Position numbers and translations under genes: made by a program. Below, piece by piece: positions 11,448 through 22,969 of a stretch of 64,000 nt of DNA. The DNA is taken from NCBI GenBank assembly GCA_964017195.1, contig OZ024896.1, positions 31,838,307 to 31,902,306 of the forward strand, written 5' to 3'. This DNA is from Siderastrea radians. Taxonomy: Eukaryota; Cnidaria; Anthozoa; Scleractinia; Rhizangiidae. Each line of letters opens with the position of its first letter. Position 1 is the stretch's first letter. The notes below the pieces were generated by a model. It ran no database searches, was not told the origin of the DNA, and was given only the letters and a program-made list of their open reading frames with translations.

Positions 11448-12091
11448 TTGCCACTTGGGAAAGCCTGCTCGGGGGTTAGCGTAAAAAGAAAAGGCGATTT
11501 GGCTCCCTGAGGTATCTAAAATTAAAGAAACGCGAAAGCATGCAGCTGATATGTATTTGCACACCGGAAGGAACAATTGCCGTACTCAGTACCGTACTTT
11601 TGTTGAAGGAAAGAGCCATGAAACACCCTAGCTGAAAATTACCCTACCAAAAAAAAAAAGACAAAAAAGCAACTACAAAACTAAGAATCCTAGTAAGTAC
11701 CCACTAGTAACAATGTGCTTTCAAGAATCAGTGAAACTCCTCCATTTTAAATTAAATGAAAAGCGCAATAATTCAGTGAAAAATATACCTTGCCTATGAT
11801 TTATATAATTGAGAAGTGGGAAAAGAAGAACTGTTTCTCATATGGCTGCTTATACTGTTCCAGTCGACCAAGCTTCCGTTGTCAAAACACTGCTAGTCCT
11901 ACTCGAAAGTTGCAGATCATATATCTTTGCCTCCTGCCGCTGCAATGGATATGAGATGAAAGGGCCAGCTCGAAACAACATTAAACCGCTGAGCAGAGCT
12001 ATTCATAGAGACGTTGTAAATGTTAACCTCTGGCATTAACGTTAACTCTGATTTTCGGGCACCACGTTGACTTTACAATACTGTCAAAAGG

Positions 12092-12386
12092 TACAGTCGC
12101 ACGCAAGCCACATGCAGGGTCCCCACGCTACCGGAGCTTAATCCGCTTTCTGTAAGATGAAGCAACTGAGAGTATTCCCCCCCCCCCCCACCCCCTTGGA
12201 TGGCATGCTAGTCTTTCGTAGGGGTACCCCCAGCAGTGTGTCACCGGTACCCATTTATACACCTGGGTGGAGAGGAGCAGTGTAGAGTAAAGTTTTCTTC
12301 AGTCTTACGTAGGAAACAAGGCGGTGGCTGAGACAAGGACTCGAACCACCAATCTTCAGATCTGACGTCCAACACGCTATAAACCA
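12092..12386 (-). mobile_element. tRNA-derived SINE, interrupted at its head
   Basis: GATGAAGCAACTGAGAGTAT, CCCCCAGCAGTGTGTCACCG and TTCAGATCTGACGTCCAACA follow the same order as in the copy at 2550-2855. A B-box-like GGTTCGAGTCC reads on the - strand. A C-run of about ten bases interrupts it near 12180. The tRNA-like head ends abruptly at the palindromic element that starts at 12387. Confidence 0.75.
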
Positions 12387-12521
12387 CCAGCCTAGTACCC
12401 AGGCGTTCCCATCCCTGCTCACTCGACTTGGCGCGAAATGTCGTGATGCAATTCGGTGACATCGATGGCATTTTGCGCCAAGTCGAGTGAGCGGGAAGAG
12501 AGCACCTGGGTACTAGGCTGG
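12387..12521. mobile_element. Palindromic MITE, 135 bp
   Basis: CCAGCCTAGTACCCAGG at the left end is the inverted complement of CCTGGGTACTAGGCTGG at the right end. CTCACTCGACTTGGCGC and GCGCCAAGTCGAGTGAG form an inner perfect arm. Almost the whole element can fold back. It abuts the SINE head. Confidence 0.8.
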
Positions 12522-13055
12522 CTAACCAGTGCACAGCTCATACCCTAGGAACATTCAGCAAGATACTTGGCGCTGCTGCTAACAAAACTAACAAAAGAGG
12601 TCAAGACTAACAAAAGAAGAATGGAAGCTTGAACACACCATCGTTAGCTGCCTTCGAAAGCAGTTGACGACTGAGAAGGCCATGAGACAGTTAATCTCTG
12701 TTGGTGTAAGAGATTTGCGGACACTTTTATCAACAAAAGTAGCTTTGTGGCAATGTATTCATGATTGCATTTTAGATTTTCAAATTACAACGTAGTTATT
12801 CGTAATGTGTTATATTTTCAGCTTAGGATAGTTTATAGAAGTAAGTATTTTGTAAAGTTGCGCAATTGCAATCCAGTTTATTCTGCAAAGTGACAATAAA
12901 ACCCAGTCTATCTATCTCCAACACTGGCCGAAACCGACCTTGAGGGGACTACTTGTGACGTCATCAGTGTTTATGAAGAAGACGTTTGCCCAGGAGACCC
13001 TGCGATCACCGTTGCCCTGAAGCTCCTAACGTACGTAACCGTAGGTAACCGTAAG

Positions 13056-13402
13056 GGGCTGTTTACATGGAGGGAGGAAGATCCTAGATGGTGAAACAAA
13101 TTTTCGTTCGGTTTACATGCAGAAATTTCGGTCGGGGTGGTTGCTGGAAATAAAACAAAACTCTCGGCCTTTGGCAGCTGAACGCCTGGCCGCCGCCATG
13201 TTTGTTTTTCTGTCCCTAGTACTAGGATCTTCCGAGCGAAGGTAGTTTACATGGTGCTAGGATCTTCCTATCTTTCAGCTAGGAAGATCCTAGCGCTGGA
13301 AAGATCCTTGCACTAGGGCCAAGTACAACATTTTGCATGTAAACTGAATACAGAAAACATATGGCGCTAGGATGATCCGCCTTCTATCCATGTAAACAGC
13401 CC
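13056..13402. mobile_element. MITE, 347 bp, TSD GTAAG
   Basis: The termini GGGCTGTTTACATGG and CCATGTAAACAGCCC are perfect inverted repeats, flanked by GTAAG at 13051-13055 and 13403-13407. Internally the motif GGAAGATCCTAG recurs in both orientations. It is a non-autonomous DNA transposon. Confidence 0.85.
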
Positions 13403-13894
13403 GTAAGTGTTCAACACAAACCATTCTCCCTTCCTTTCAACTGGCTTAGACACGGAATAAGTGTCGGTAGCTCTGTAAAAGCACGGTGGCCCAGTTTTTG
13501 GTTCAACAGATCCCTTTACTGATTCTCTCCATTTTATCAAAAAACAAAAAATTCTGAACGTGAGAAGTTTTAAATTTTTGCTATCTCTACTCAAATGCAA
13601 TGGAATTTTTCTACGAATGCCGGTATGCATGACTTACAAGTATCCTTCTGTGAGGCTAATTCTACCTAAAGAAATAATAGCTGCAAAAATGTACTAAATA
13701 GGCCAATTTGCGTTGAAATTAACACATCGTCCTTATCTAGAGTTCTCGACGCAACTGTTTTTTATTTGCTGCTATCAGTGAAGCCGATATCGCTTTATAT
13801 GACTAAAGCTTCTGTGAACACAACGTTTTTTCTGTATAAATGATTGTCAAAATGACTACTGCAGGGACTGATCAAACAACGTGAAAAGACGTGT

Positions 13895-13940
13895 GTTACA
13901 ATATTTCGACAGGCCAATACTAGTCTTCATCAGGTTTATT
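13895..13940 (-). ncRNA. Hammerhead-ribozyme-like motif in a Penelope-like terminal repeat
   Basis: On the - strand CTGATGA (13927-13933) is followed by a potential helix II region and GAAA (13904-13907), then TATTG. CTGATGA plus GAAA are the invariant core boxes of hammerhead ribozymes. Such motifs are known in the terminal repeats of Penelope-like elements, whose remains lie 1-2 kb away. Helix II is weak as read (GAC/GTC with a long loop), so activity is uncertain. Confidence 0.5.
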
Positions 13941-13977
13941 ATGGCAAATCACGAATTTACAGAAATATGGGAATCCC

Positions 13978-14350
13978 GAACCTTCGAGTTTGGACCCGAG
14001 TTCGAGTGCGAGTTCGAGTTCGAGTTCGAGTTCGAGTTCGAGTTCGAGTTCGAGTTCGAGTTACAATTCAATGAAATTTTCACAATTATCTGTAAATGAC
14101 CGTGAAAAAGAGCAAAAGAGACGCTGCGAAACCTGATGTAAAGCACGATGAAATCGATAATCGATAATAACAGATAGCAGTTAGTTCAATTGTACCTGAA
14201 ATCGATGAAGGTATTTGTAGTGAAGACGCATTTTTAATACAAGGTTGGGGAGTGGCGCTAGCCATGCACGCGGACTGTCGATTTTTCAGAAGTTCATCTT
14301 CATGCATTTCACCAATGTAAAGCACAAAACAGCATATGACAAAATACCTT
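13978..14350. repeat. Left arm of a PLE-associated inverted repeat
   Basis: From GAACCTTCGAGTTTGGACCC to AAAATACCTT this is the inverted complement of 15351-15692, with interior landmarks such as GCGGACTGTCGATTTTTCAG and CACCAATGTAAAGCAC. It includes the TTCGAG hexamer array at 14006-14060. Together with the nearby hammerhead-like motif it looks like a Penelope-type terminal repeat in - orientation. Confidence 0.75.
14006..14060. repeat. (GAGTTC)n hexanucleotide microsatellite
   Basis: About nine tandem GAGTTC units lie inside the left PLE inverted arm. The matching array in the right arm (near 15645-15672) has only four or five, which accounts for most of the length difference between the arms. 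Confidence 0.9.
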
Positions 14351-14999
14351 GAAAAAACACCTCTTAGAATTCGTTATCAGCTGACGCCCTTGCGATGGCG
14401 TGAAGTACTGACCGACTCTTGTTCGAAATCACAGTAAATCAGTGTTACCCAGCTCAGTATTCAGTGCATGAAAAATGCAAACTTTTATTAATCAACAAGC
14501 CGTCCTCTAACAGTACATGCACTACAGCGGAACCTCCATCACGGGACAACCTAGGAAAAAGGAGAAGTGTTCCCTTAATTTTGGTGTGCCTATAGGTAAC
14601 AGATGGAAGAATTACAAATTGGGCTTATTAGTGTATTCCTTTCGTCTTTTTTCCTTCTTTTTTTCGTGCCTACATTTCACTTAAATAACATTACATTTCA
14701 TTGCTTTATAGTTTCCGTTTATTACCGGTTGCAAAGTTCAATCTTGTTATTGCCATAAGCGTTTAATTTTTGTTGCAAAAACTACGAAAGAGGTGACATG
14801 TACTAATTGAAATTTTAAAAGAAAAGCATAGCCTACTGCTGTACATACGGTCAATAATGGAAATGGGCTTCTTTTTACCTACGACGCAAACATAAGATAA
14901 AAACAAGAATAAGCACAACGTTGTTCACACGTGCGATGAGCATAAGGTGACATACGCAAGCGAAGAGGCATAAAATTTTGGGGGCAATTTGAATACAAC

Positions 15000-15350
15000 A
15001 TGGAAACAGTCGCTTTTGCCAACATTTTTATGGGGACTGTAGAATCACAAATCCTACACCGTAGCGTTGTAAAACCACTCGTCTGGAAAAGGTATCTTGA
15101 TGATATATTCTCGATCTGGAATACGAACAAAGACGAGGTCACGCAATTCATGGAACAAGCAAATAGCCACCACCCCACCATCAAGTTTACGGCTGATGTA
15201 TCTGACACAGATACCGCGTTCCTCGACACTAGCGTTTACAAGAGCGAAAGAATCGCTAACGGGTCTATATTAGACATAAAAATGCACTTCAAACCAACTG
15301 AAACATTTCAATACACACATTTCTCTAGTTCCCACCCACCAGGGGTCAAC
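15000..15350 (+). pseudogene. Penelope-like element reverse transcriptase fragment
   Basis: The + frame gives FANIFMGTVESQIL, then KPLVWKRYLDDIFSIW, then AFLDTSVYKSER and FKPTETFQYTHFSSSHPPGV. This is the palm core of a PLE reverse transcriptase with the YLDD catalytic box and the following FLDT block. The 5' part of the enzyme is missing. The 3' side stops at HPPGVNK, exactly where the right inverted-repeat arm begins (15351). It is a truncated, dead copy. Confidence 0.85.
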
Positions 15351-15692
15351 AAGGTATTTTGTCATATGCTGTTTTGTGCTTTAGATTGGTGAAATGCATG
15401 AAGATGAACTTCTGAAAAATCGACAGTCCGCGTGCATGGCTAGCGCCAGTCCCCAACCTTGTATTAAAAAATGCGTCTTCACTACAAATACCTTCATCGA
15501 TTTCAGATACAATTGAACTAACTTCTATCGGTTATTATCGATTATCGATTTCATCGTGCTTTACATCAGTTTTCGCAGCGTCTCTTTTGCTCTTTTTCAC
15601 GGTCATTTACAGATAATTGTGAAAATTTCATTGAATTCTTGTAACTCGAACTCGAACTCGAACTCGAACTCGGGTCCAAACTCGAAGGTTCT
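15351..15692. repeat. Right arm of the PLE-associated inverted repeat
   Basis: It is the inverted complement of 13978-14350, starting AAGGTATTTTGTCATATGC and ending CCAAACTCGAAGGTTC. It fuses to the truncated RT frame on its left. The repeat cores diverge little, so the two copies are relatively recent. Confidence 0.75.
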
Positions 15693-15807
15693 TCACTCCC
15701 CAGAAATATATATGTAGTAGAACAATGAGCGGAAGTTACATATATGACGTGGTATGGTGTGGCTTAGAAATGATAGAAAATGAACAAAAACAATTTTCAG
15801 TTACAAA

Positions 15808-16222
15808 TTACAGTTCATCACGTTTATTAATGCCTAGAGGCTCAAGAGTCTTAGCCTTGTGAATAATGTGAGCCTCACGTGCCTTTCTAAAAGAATCGCC
15901 TTCATTATTAAGTTTTTCAATAGGAATAAGTAGCATGTGGGTGTCAGAGTGGTTATTGCTGAGAAAGTGTTTCCGAAACCGCTGTATAGATATAATTAGA
16001 AGTAGGGTTGAGTACAGGTCGTCTATGTTCATTGAAACGGTCTTTGAGGCGACGTTTAGTTTCCCCAATGCATTGTAAATTACATAGGCGACATTGAATC
16101 ACGTAGATAACATCGAAAGTAGTACAAGTTATATGAGATTTGATGTGGTACGTTTCACCCGTGGAATGAAAAAGTATAATGATTTTTCTGTGTACACAAC
16201 GTTTTTTCTCCGACACGAGCAC
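15808..16222 (-). pseudogene. PLE GIY-YIG endonuclease fragment, frameshifted
   Basis: One - frame (16222-15953) gives FDVIYVIQCRLCNLQCIGET followed by KRRLKDRFNEHRRPV, a GIY-YIG nuclease core with the conserved Arg and Glu. A second frame continues with RKHFLSNNHSDTHMLLIPIE, GDSFRKAREAHIIHKAKTLE and PLGINKRDEL to a stop near 15808. That is the usual C-terminus of Penelope-like polyproteins. The frame change lies near 15960-16020. No reverse transcriptase lies upstream on this strand. Confidence 0.85.
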
Positions 16223-16818
16223 GATGACCTCTCATTTTCTTTGGCTTTCTGGTTTGAGTTGGTCATTGACTAACTGCAGCAAAAGTCAAAAAAAAAAAAA
16301 AAAACAAACGTGGGAGGCATTTATGTCCAAACACGATTTTCTATATGATGAAAACTTATTGTCCTTTGTTTGGTTCATGGTCAAATTTTATTCTGAAATC
16401 GCTAACTAAGAAAGAGCCTTGGGCTGGGGGCTGGGGGTTGTGTCGTCAACCTAGCAGACTTTAAATGTAAATTTAAAAAAAAAAAAGTTGGTGGAGAGAA
16501 GAAGCGATTTGCTGTTCATTTGGAGAAGAAAAATGCTACCTTCTGTAAACAAACTTAGTATTACGTTGTAAAAGACCGTGTTGAGTTTATAATAGGAAGC
16601 TCAAGCAAATCGCTACGGCTAGCGCTAATACGGCTGCCGGAAGTGAATTTCTCAAAAAAATGAGACAGTGCGCATGTCAGTCGGTTACGTCCAGCCGTAG
16701 CGGACACAATCTCGTTCCCAGAGGCTGCATTTCTTTTGGTCAGCACCAAGGATGCATGTGACATAGTCGGAAAAAGAAAGAAAGTTGCGAGCTGGCTGGA
16801 TTATATGGTACTGTTTAT

Positions 16819-18920
16819 GCGCCGATCAATTCGAAAGTTCAACATCGCCCCCCTGGGCAAACCCCCGGGCATTTGAACTTTTGAAGATTGGCTTGTTCAA
16901 ATTCCCTCCCCTCGGGGCCAAAAAGCCGTTCAAATGCCCCACCAATTAGTACTAAACTACTAAGACAGACTTTGTCTTCAATCAAACACTTAACACGCTT
17001 TTCAGAGAGAGATATACCGTAATGACACCTTCAAACTTCTTACAAAGACCCTTTTGAAAGAGTTATTCACCAACAAAGGCAAATTCTATCTTGTAAATCC
17101 GTCAAACCCTACAAAAACCGAGAAAAATCACGGGCGTATTAGAGGGTCTATTATAGGGGGTCGCACATTCCGCAATCTGCCTTATTTTGTTCTTCGTAGG
17201 CCGCAAACCGCTTTCGTTTTCTCCTAAAGACCGAAACCGCCTTCATGGCAGAAAGAGAATCGCAATAAGGATCTTTTAACAGTAGTCTACACATTTTTAC
17301 CGTATTTTTCGCATAATAATCGTACTTCTGCTCACAATGATCACGAGATCTTAAGCGTAGAACATCATTTTTTTTCTAATTCCTTTCAATAACCTGCAAT
17401 CAAATAGTGTCCGGCAATAGTTTTGACATCCAGTGGGCAGTTCACCGAACCCAAAGAATGCACGGTGTTTAGACCGAAACAACAATTCAAGTTTAGAGGG
17501 TTGGGTGTGCTCTTTCGGTCTTTCTGAAATGAAATTTAGTGACAACACAAGCGTGTGAACTTTAGGTTACCTTTACCGTGGAATGTTTTCAGCACAAATT
17601 AGTGGTCTTGTAATATGCGCCGGGAGAGTTATTCGTAACGTCATGGTGGTCGTGGTTTCAAAGCCTAGCATACAAAGCATTCCACAGAAACGAACCTTCT
17701 ATCCCTACACGACAACTACAGCAAAGAGCGCTCAGACTTATCTTAGCGGAGAACTTTCGCTAATATTTTCATGGCTAAGGTAGAAACAGATATCTCAAAT
17801 CAAAGCACTTTAAAAGCGCTTGTCTGGAAACGATTCACTGACAACATTTCAGTTCTCCCTCTGGAACAGAACCAGAGAAGATATCACACAGTTCATTAAA
17901 TCAAACTATCAAGTTTACGGCTGAAGTATCCAAAACTCAAGCAAACTTCTTAGACACTACTGTTTACAAAGGCGAAAGATTTGAAATTGAGTCGGTGCTA
18001 GGATGTACGCACCCACTTTAAGTCCCTGAAACATTTAAATACACCCATTTTTCAACCTGCCGTCCATCAGGAGAGGATTCATCAAAGGGGAGGCTCTAAG
18101 ACTACTCAGAACCTAACTCTTCTAAAGCATTATTTGAAGAAAGCGTCACAAACTTCACAAGAGGATACCCAGAGAACTTTATTCAAACAACCCTCTCAGA
18201 AGTTACTTTTGAAGACAGTAGTCAAGCCCTCCGACAAAAACAAAAACAAAACAAGAAAATCTTGTCCTTTGTAACGCAATATCACCCAGCAGGGCCCAAC
18301 TTAAAACCAGTACTCATGGACAGCTGGCATTTCATAACACAGCAACCATTGCTTAACAACATTTTCGAGGAACAGCCCCTAATATCGTACAACTACTGGC
18401 CTAAATTTTAAAGCCATGTTAAAAGTAAAACACGCGCGCGGGAGTCGCGCAGGCCCGTCACCCTTTTTAACAATATCTGACTCAAGATCCACGGCCACCG
18501 TTCTTTATTTCCTCCTGCAGGGGGAGATAGCAGAAAAACTCCTGTGTTACTCTACCCCTAAAAGGCACTCTTTTGTCTAGGGAGAAGCTTCAAGGAAAAT
18601 AAAGCGACCGCACATATTGTTTGAAGAACCGCCATCAAACACGAAAAGACCGAAAACCGCGTGATAAAGTTATAATTTTCCGAAACGCAACATTATTACG
18701 GATGTTACCGCAAACCGACACTCAAAATTGGCTTAAACCGCCAAACCGCCAGGGTATAATAGATCTTCATATTACGTCAGATCAAGAGAAAAATCTGGTT
18801 CAAATTCCCCACCCTTCTAACGCAACGTTCAAATTCCCCCCTCCCCGGGCACAGTCAAATACCCGGGTATGCCTGGGAAGGTCGGGGAGGGATGTTGAAG
18901 TTTCGAATTGATCGGTGCAT
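16819..18920. mobile_element. Inner inverted-repeat element, about 2.1 kb
   Basis: GCGCCGATCAATTCGAAAGT at 16819 is the inverted partner of CTTCGAATTGATCGGTGC ending near 18920. Proline-like CCCGGGCATTTGAAC/TTCAAATACCCGGG blocks and AAACCGC-rich stretches recur inverted just inside. Its centre is the PLE RT remnant at 17810-18412. Confidence 0.55.
17810..18412 (+). pseudogene. Second Penelope-like RT remnant, heavily frameshifted
   Basis: LVWKRFTDN, a broken FLDTTVYKGERF block, HPPGED-like text, then FEESVTNFTRGYPENFIQTT, LSEVTFEDSSQALRQKQKQN, KILSFVTQYHPAGPNLKPVL and WHFITQQPLLNNIFEEQPLI are read across several + frames. They follow the order of the PLE RT palm and thumb. The catalytic DD is replaced (FTDN) and stops intervene, so it is inactive. 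Confidence 0.8.
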
Positions 18921-19044
18921 TAGTTTGGCAGACTGTTGGAATAGCGAAGAGAAATATTCGTGCTAAGCGCGAGGTTGTATTTGCGGTAAAGTTTGCTTTG
19001 AGTGTTTAGTGAAGAGGCTTTATAACTGGATTCGTATACGATAT

Positions 19045-19134
19045 TATTATTATAGACAAGAGTGTTTTAGTGGAAAATAGACCACTCGTAAATTTACACT
19101 GTTGTTTATGCAAAAACACTCTTGTCTATATAAT
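19045..19134. repeat. Short palindromic element, 90 bp
   Basis: TATAGACAAGAGTGTTTT and AAAACACTCTTGTCTATA are perfect inverted complements around a 35-bp spacer. It could be a tiny MITE. Confidence 0.7.
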
Positions 19135-19146
19135 AAAAAAAAAAAG

Positions 19147-19284
19147 ATTACACGGCGGCTTGGAGATATGAATTTTATTTTCGCGTGGTAAAAAACAATA
19201 TTTTACTCGCTCGCTGTGCTCCTTCGTAAAATATTGTTTTTACCACTCGAAAATAAAATTCATACCTTCGCGCCACCGTGTAAT
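19147..19284. mobile_element. Palindromic MITE, 138 bp
   Basis: ATTACACGGCGGCTTGGAGA on the left opposes CTTCGCGCCACCGTGTAAT on the right. Inner arms TATGAATTTTATTTTCG and CGAAAATAAAATTCATA are perfect complements, and AAACAATATTTTAC opposes GTAAAATATTGTTT. The whole element folds into one long hairpin. Confidence 0.8.
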
Positions 19285-19699
19285 ATCCTCTATCTATTTT
19301 GCTTCGGTGAGTACTGAAATATGTCTGTTCTTCACTCGATAGTCTTTGAGATATTGGTCTCTTTGAAATTATACATTTCGATACATTCCATCGATTAAAT
19401 TGTTGTCATTGTACATAGTGTACGGCATACGCCTTCGTTCAGAATTATTCTGTTGGTCCTAGCAAAGCAAATAACAGCTATCTTTCTTTGAACGAAGCCA
19501 TTTTAACTCCTTAGCCCAGCTACTTTGTATTTCGCTTTGCTTAAACTTAAATTTGGCGGGCTGTCGAGACGTACTCTCCCCAGACCTTTTCAGTAACGGC
19601 AGCCGTAGTAGCGCCAGCCGTAGCGATTTGCTTAAACTCGCTAATAACGTAAACGGACGAACTTCATTAACGACCCCAAGAACGGCTGCGTAGGAAACT

Positions 19700-20040
19700 A
19701 ACCCTTGAACGCACAATTCTTACAATGGATCTTGTGGAAGTTTCCGCGAGGGTTGCTCAAGAAGAGTCCTGTGCAAAATCCTGTGCGTGAGGAGTGCGCG
19801 AGGCCGTGCGTGCGTGTCACGTGCGTGAGGTTCGTGGTTCTCATACCGCTGGCCAAAAGAACAACAGACTACGATTTTTTGCAAGTTCGCGCCATCTTTG
19901 CCATGTCGTTCGGACTGTCGTTCACCGTTTTGAATTTGTTTTGAATGGGATTCGTAAACACTTCCAGTAAACATAGAGAAACCGTTGATAAACACACCCG
20001 TCTGGTCTTTCGATGATAGGAGGTTGCATGAAAAGGTAAG
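19700..20040 (+). promoter_or_regulatory. Possible promoter and 5' non-coding exon of the 20.5-kb gene
   Basis: This stretch is richer in CG dinucleotides than its surroundings and contains GCGCCATCTTTGCCATG, a YY1-like site. A good donor, AAAAGGTAAGA, occurs near 20033. A pyrimidine-rich acceptor, GTACCTCTTTCAAAG, precedes the ATG at 20508. A non-coding first exon spliced to it is plausible but inferred. Confidence 0.35.
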
Positions 20041-20507
20041 ATGTGCTTTGTTGTTATAATATTTAGGGACATTTTATGGAGAAAGTGTTGAAATCTTGAC
20101 GTTCATTTCTTGAAAGACAGGAAAAGGAAATCTGCAATAGTTTTAACTTCGAAAATTAAAATCTCTTTGTGAGCTCGTGGTAAGCTTACTTCATATTGCC
20201 ATAGCAATCTTTTGATTACCATAGAAACATCCAGGACAAAAGTTTAATGTAAAGATACTTTCACTCAATTTACAGGTGATCTTCGCAATTCTCTTATAGT
20301 CTATTAAGTTTAAATGCTTCTGAAAAGTTATTTTGCCAAATTTTGAACTAATATAAAAACTTTTGGATTTCATGAAAAACGTTCTCAGATAGCTGACAAC
20401 CTTGGCAGTCTCTGGAAACTTGCATCCCCAGTATAACTGAAAGTCTTTTTTCGTAATCGTTGTGTTAAAAATTGTTTTACTTTGTACCTCTTTCAAAGGG
20501 TGCATGA

Positions 20508-22917
20508 ATGCAAAGTGTAGCTAGTTTAGTTGTGATGCCTCATAAAACCACTGATGCAAGATGCTCTTTGGGTCCAGCTCCCCCAGCAGATGTTGGAGCA
20601 GGAGAAAAAAGTCCTGCTTCAGCTTCTACAACAACAACAGAAGGTAAAATGGTGCAAGATAGTTTTGGAAATATACATTTCGTTGTTGGCAGATGTCATT
20701 AAAATTGAAACAAAACTTGGAATTTTTCTCTCCTTAACAGTGATGAAATATCTGTTAGATTAGAAATCACTTCTTTGGAGATAATGGAACGAAAACTAAG
20801 ATTTTCATTCTATCTCAGATGCTTCTCCAGCATGTGATATTAACTAATGAAGCTATATCGTCTGTTTGCCACATGGTTGATCCTTTCAGATCACATATCA
20901 ACTTTTTATTCTCAGATTTCTCCGAAGAAGTGATTTCTTATTGAATGTTTGTCTCGGATGTAAGAGTCACCTTTGCTGCTAATGATCAAACGGTGTTTAA
21001 TTGTCAAATTGTTTAATTAGAGTTTTAAAATTCTGTTTTACTGGTTATGAATAACAGTTACGTTTATAGTGCTTATGGAATCAAATACGAGTAATTTATT
21101 TATATCAATTATAGTATAAGTATCTCTGAATAAGAGGGTGGTTGTTTGTGAGGGTTTAAACTATAAGGTCATTTTACAATTCTTCCACAATGAAGGTTAC
21201 AGCACAAAGTAGGTTTATCATGGAAGTCAACAAATTATGAACACTTTTATTTGAAAAAAAAACACTTTATTTGACTTTGACATGTCAATTTCTGTAAATG
21301 CCCATTGAACAAGAGGTCAAACTTAAGCAAGTCTGTGCGAATGGACAGTGAATAGGGCACATGACAATTTTTTTTCAAAAATTTTCTGTAGTTCCAGAAA
21401 AAATCTATACCCACCCCATGGAAGGTCATTGGAAATTTCTAGGGGGAGGGGGGTCTTAAAGCAAAGTATGAAGCTAAACTGGAATTTCTTGGGGGGAGTT
21501 GGGTGCAAAACAAAAAATCTTCTGTGGGGGGAGTATGGATATTTTCTGGAACTGCACAATATATATAGTGTTTTTAAAGTTTTGCAAGAATGCTCAGTCT
21601 TCTGATTTACATTGTAAAGGGGAGTCCAAACTTCCTGCTCCTGTACCCCTTAATCCTGGTACCAGCCTATTTTGTTGGCTAACTGCTCTTTTCCCTTTTT
21701 CAATTGCAAAATATATTTCTGTAATGTTGTGTAATTTTGTCCTATTTAATTGTCCTGCTTTTCACCACCTTGGAGATCCTGCTTCCGACACCCTTGCCTT
21801 TGACACTTCCTCTACACTCTCCACTTCCCTGACCCCCCTCTTGCTGTAAAAACACCAACTGGTGTGTAAAATATGTAAGGAACACTGTACTGTGTAAACC
21901 ATCACAACACCTTACAATGCTTTTTCTTCAGACAAACAGCAGAGGCCTTGTGCTCAACCAGGCATTAACCAGCAAGATGATGCAAAAAGCAACTGTTCAA
22001 AATCTCCTGCTACAAACCACATCACAGACCTGTTTTTATCATTTGACAAAGGTACATGACATGTGGTAATATTTGTGTCCTCTTATATGAACTACTTTTT
22101 CTTGAGCAAAACAAATCTCTTTGACAAATCTTGGTAGTTAAATTTTTTCTGGGGTGGGTGCAGGATTTTATGTAAAGGATTCGTGTGTGGGGTAAGGGGG
22201 GGGGGGCATTGCTAGTAAGAAAGGAATGGGCGCTATGGAGTTCTCTACCAGTAACACTTGTTACATTTAAATGAACCTGATGTACCTTGTTGTTATAAGT
22301 GATCTCCAGTTTTTTAGGCTTAACAGGTCTCATGGAGCCCCAAGATTGTTGCCATGGAGCCTGTAGCTTTAAGCCCTGGAGTTAAGTGATGGAGCCCTAG
22401 AGCCCCAATCTTGCGGTCTTGGAGTTCTTAAGCCCTAAGTCCATCTGGGTCTTTGTCGTGGAGGGAAAGCCTATATTTCCAAATTATCATAAAAGGGAGT
22501 TTGGGTGGGTTTAATGAAGATCATAACCTCACTAGATTCACTTCTTTTATTCTTAGCAGTTAAATGCAGTATTATTGTATTTTGATTCCTTTTCATAGTT
22601 CCAATAGTTCTTAGCAGTGGCCATGCATCAACAGCTCCAAAATCTACACGTCTGATTCAGGATGGAGATCGATACATTTTCTTAGTGGAAGATAGCAGGA
22701 ACTCCAAGGTCAGTTCTGTTCCTCTGGGAGTGGATGTCCAGGCTGCGAAAGCCACTACTGGTGAGGCGACAGAAGTTGCAGGGCATGACGAAGAAGGAGA
22801 AGAAGAAACTGGTGAGAAAGGTTTTTCTTTTCTTTTCAGAAAGTTGCTTTTACTAGAGAGGTAAAGATAGTGACAAGAACAGTGATGGTGATGATTAGGA
22901 TGGTATTGAGGTTACGT

Positions 22918-22969
<52 letters not shown>

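Larger units (their letters stand above)
16599..19638. mobile_element. Composite region bounded by inverted repeats
   Basis: Left arm 16599-16639 (AGCAAATCGCTACGGCTAGC...CGGCTGCCG) is the inverted complement of 19597-19638 (CGGCAGCCGTAGTAGCGCCA...GATTTGCTTAAACT). Inside lie a second inverted pair, PLE RT debris and two palindromic MITEs. It may be a DNA transposon with later insertions or a nested set of insertions. No transposase is visible. Confidence 0.5.
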
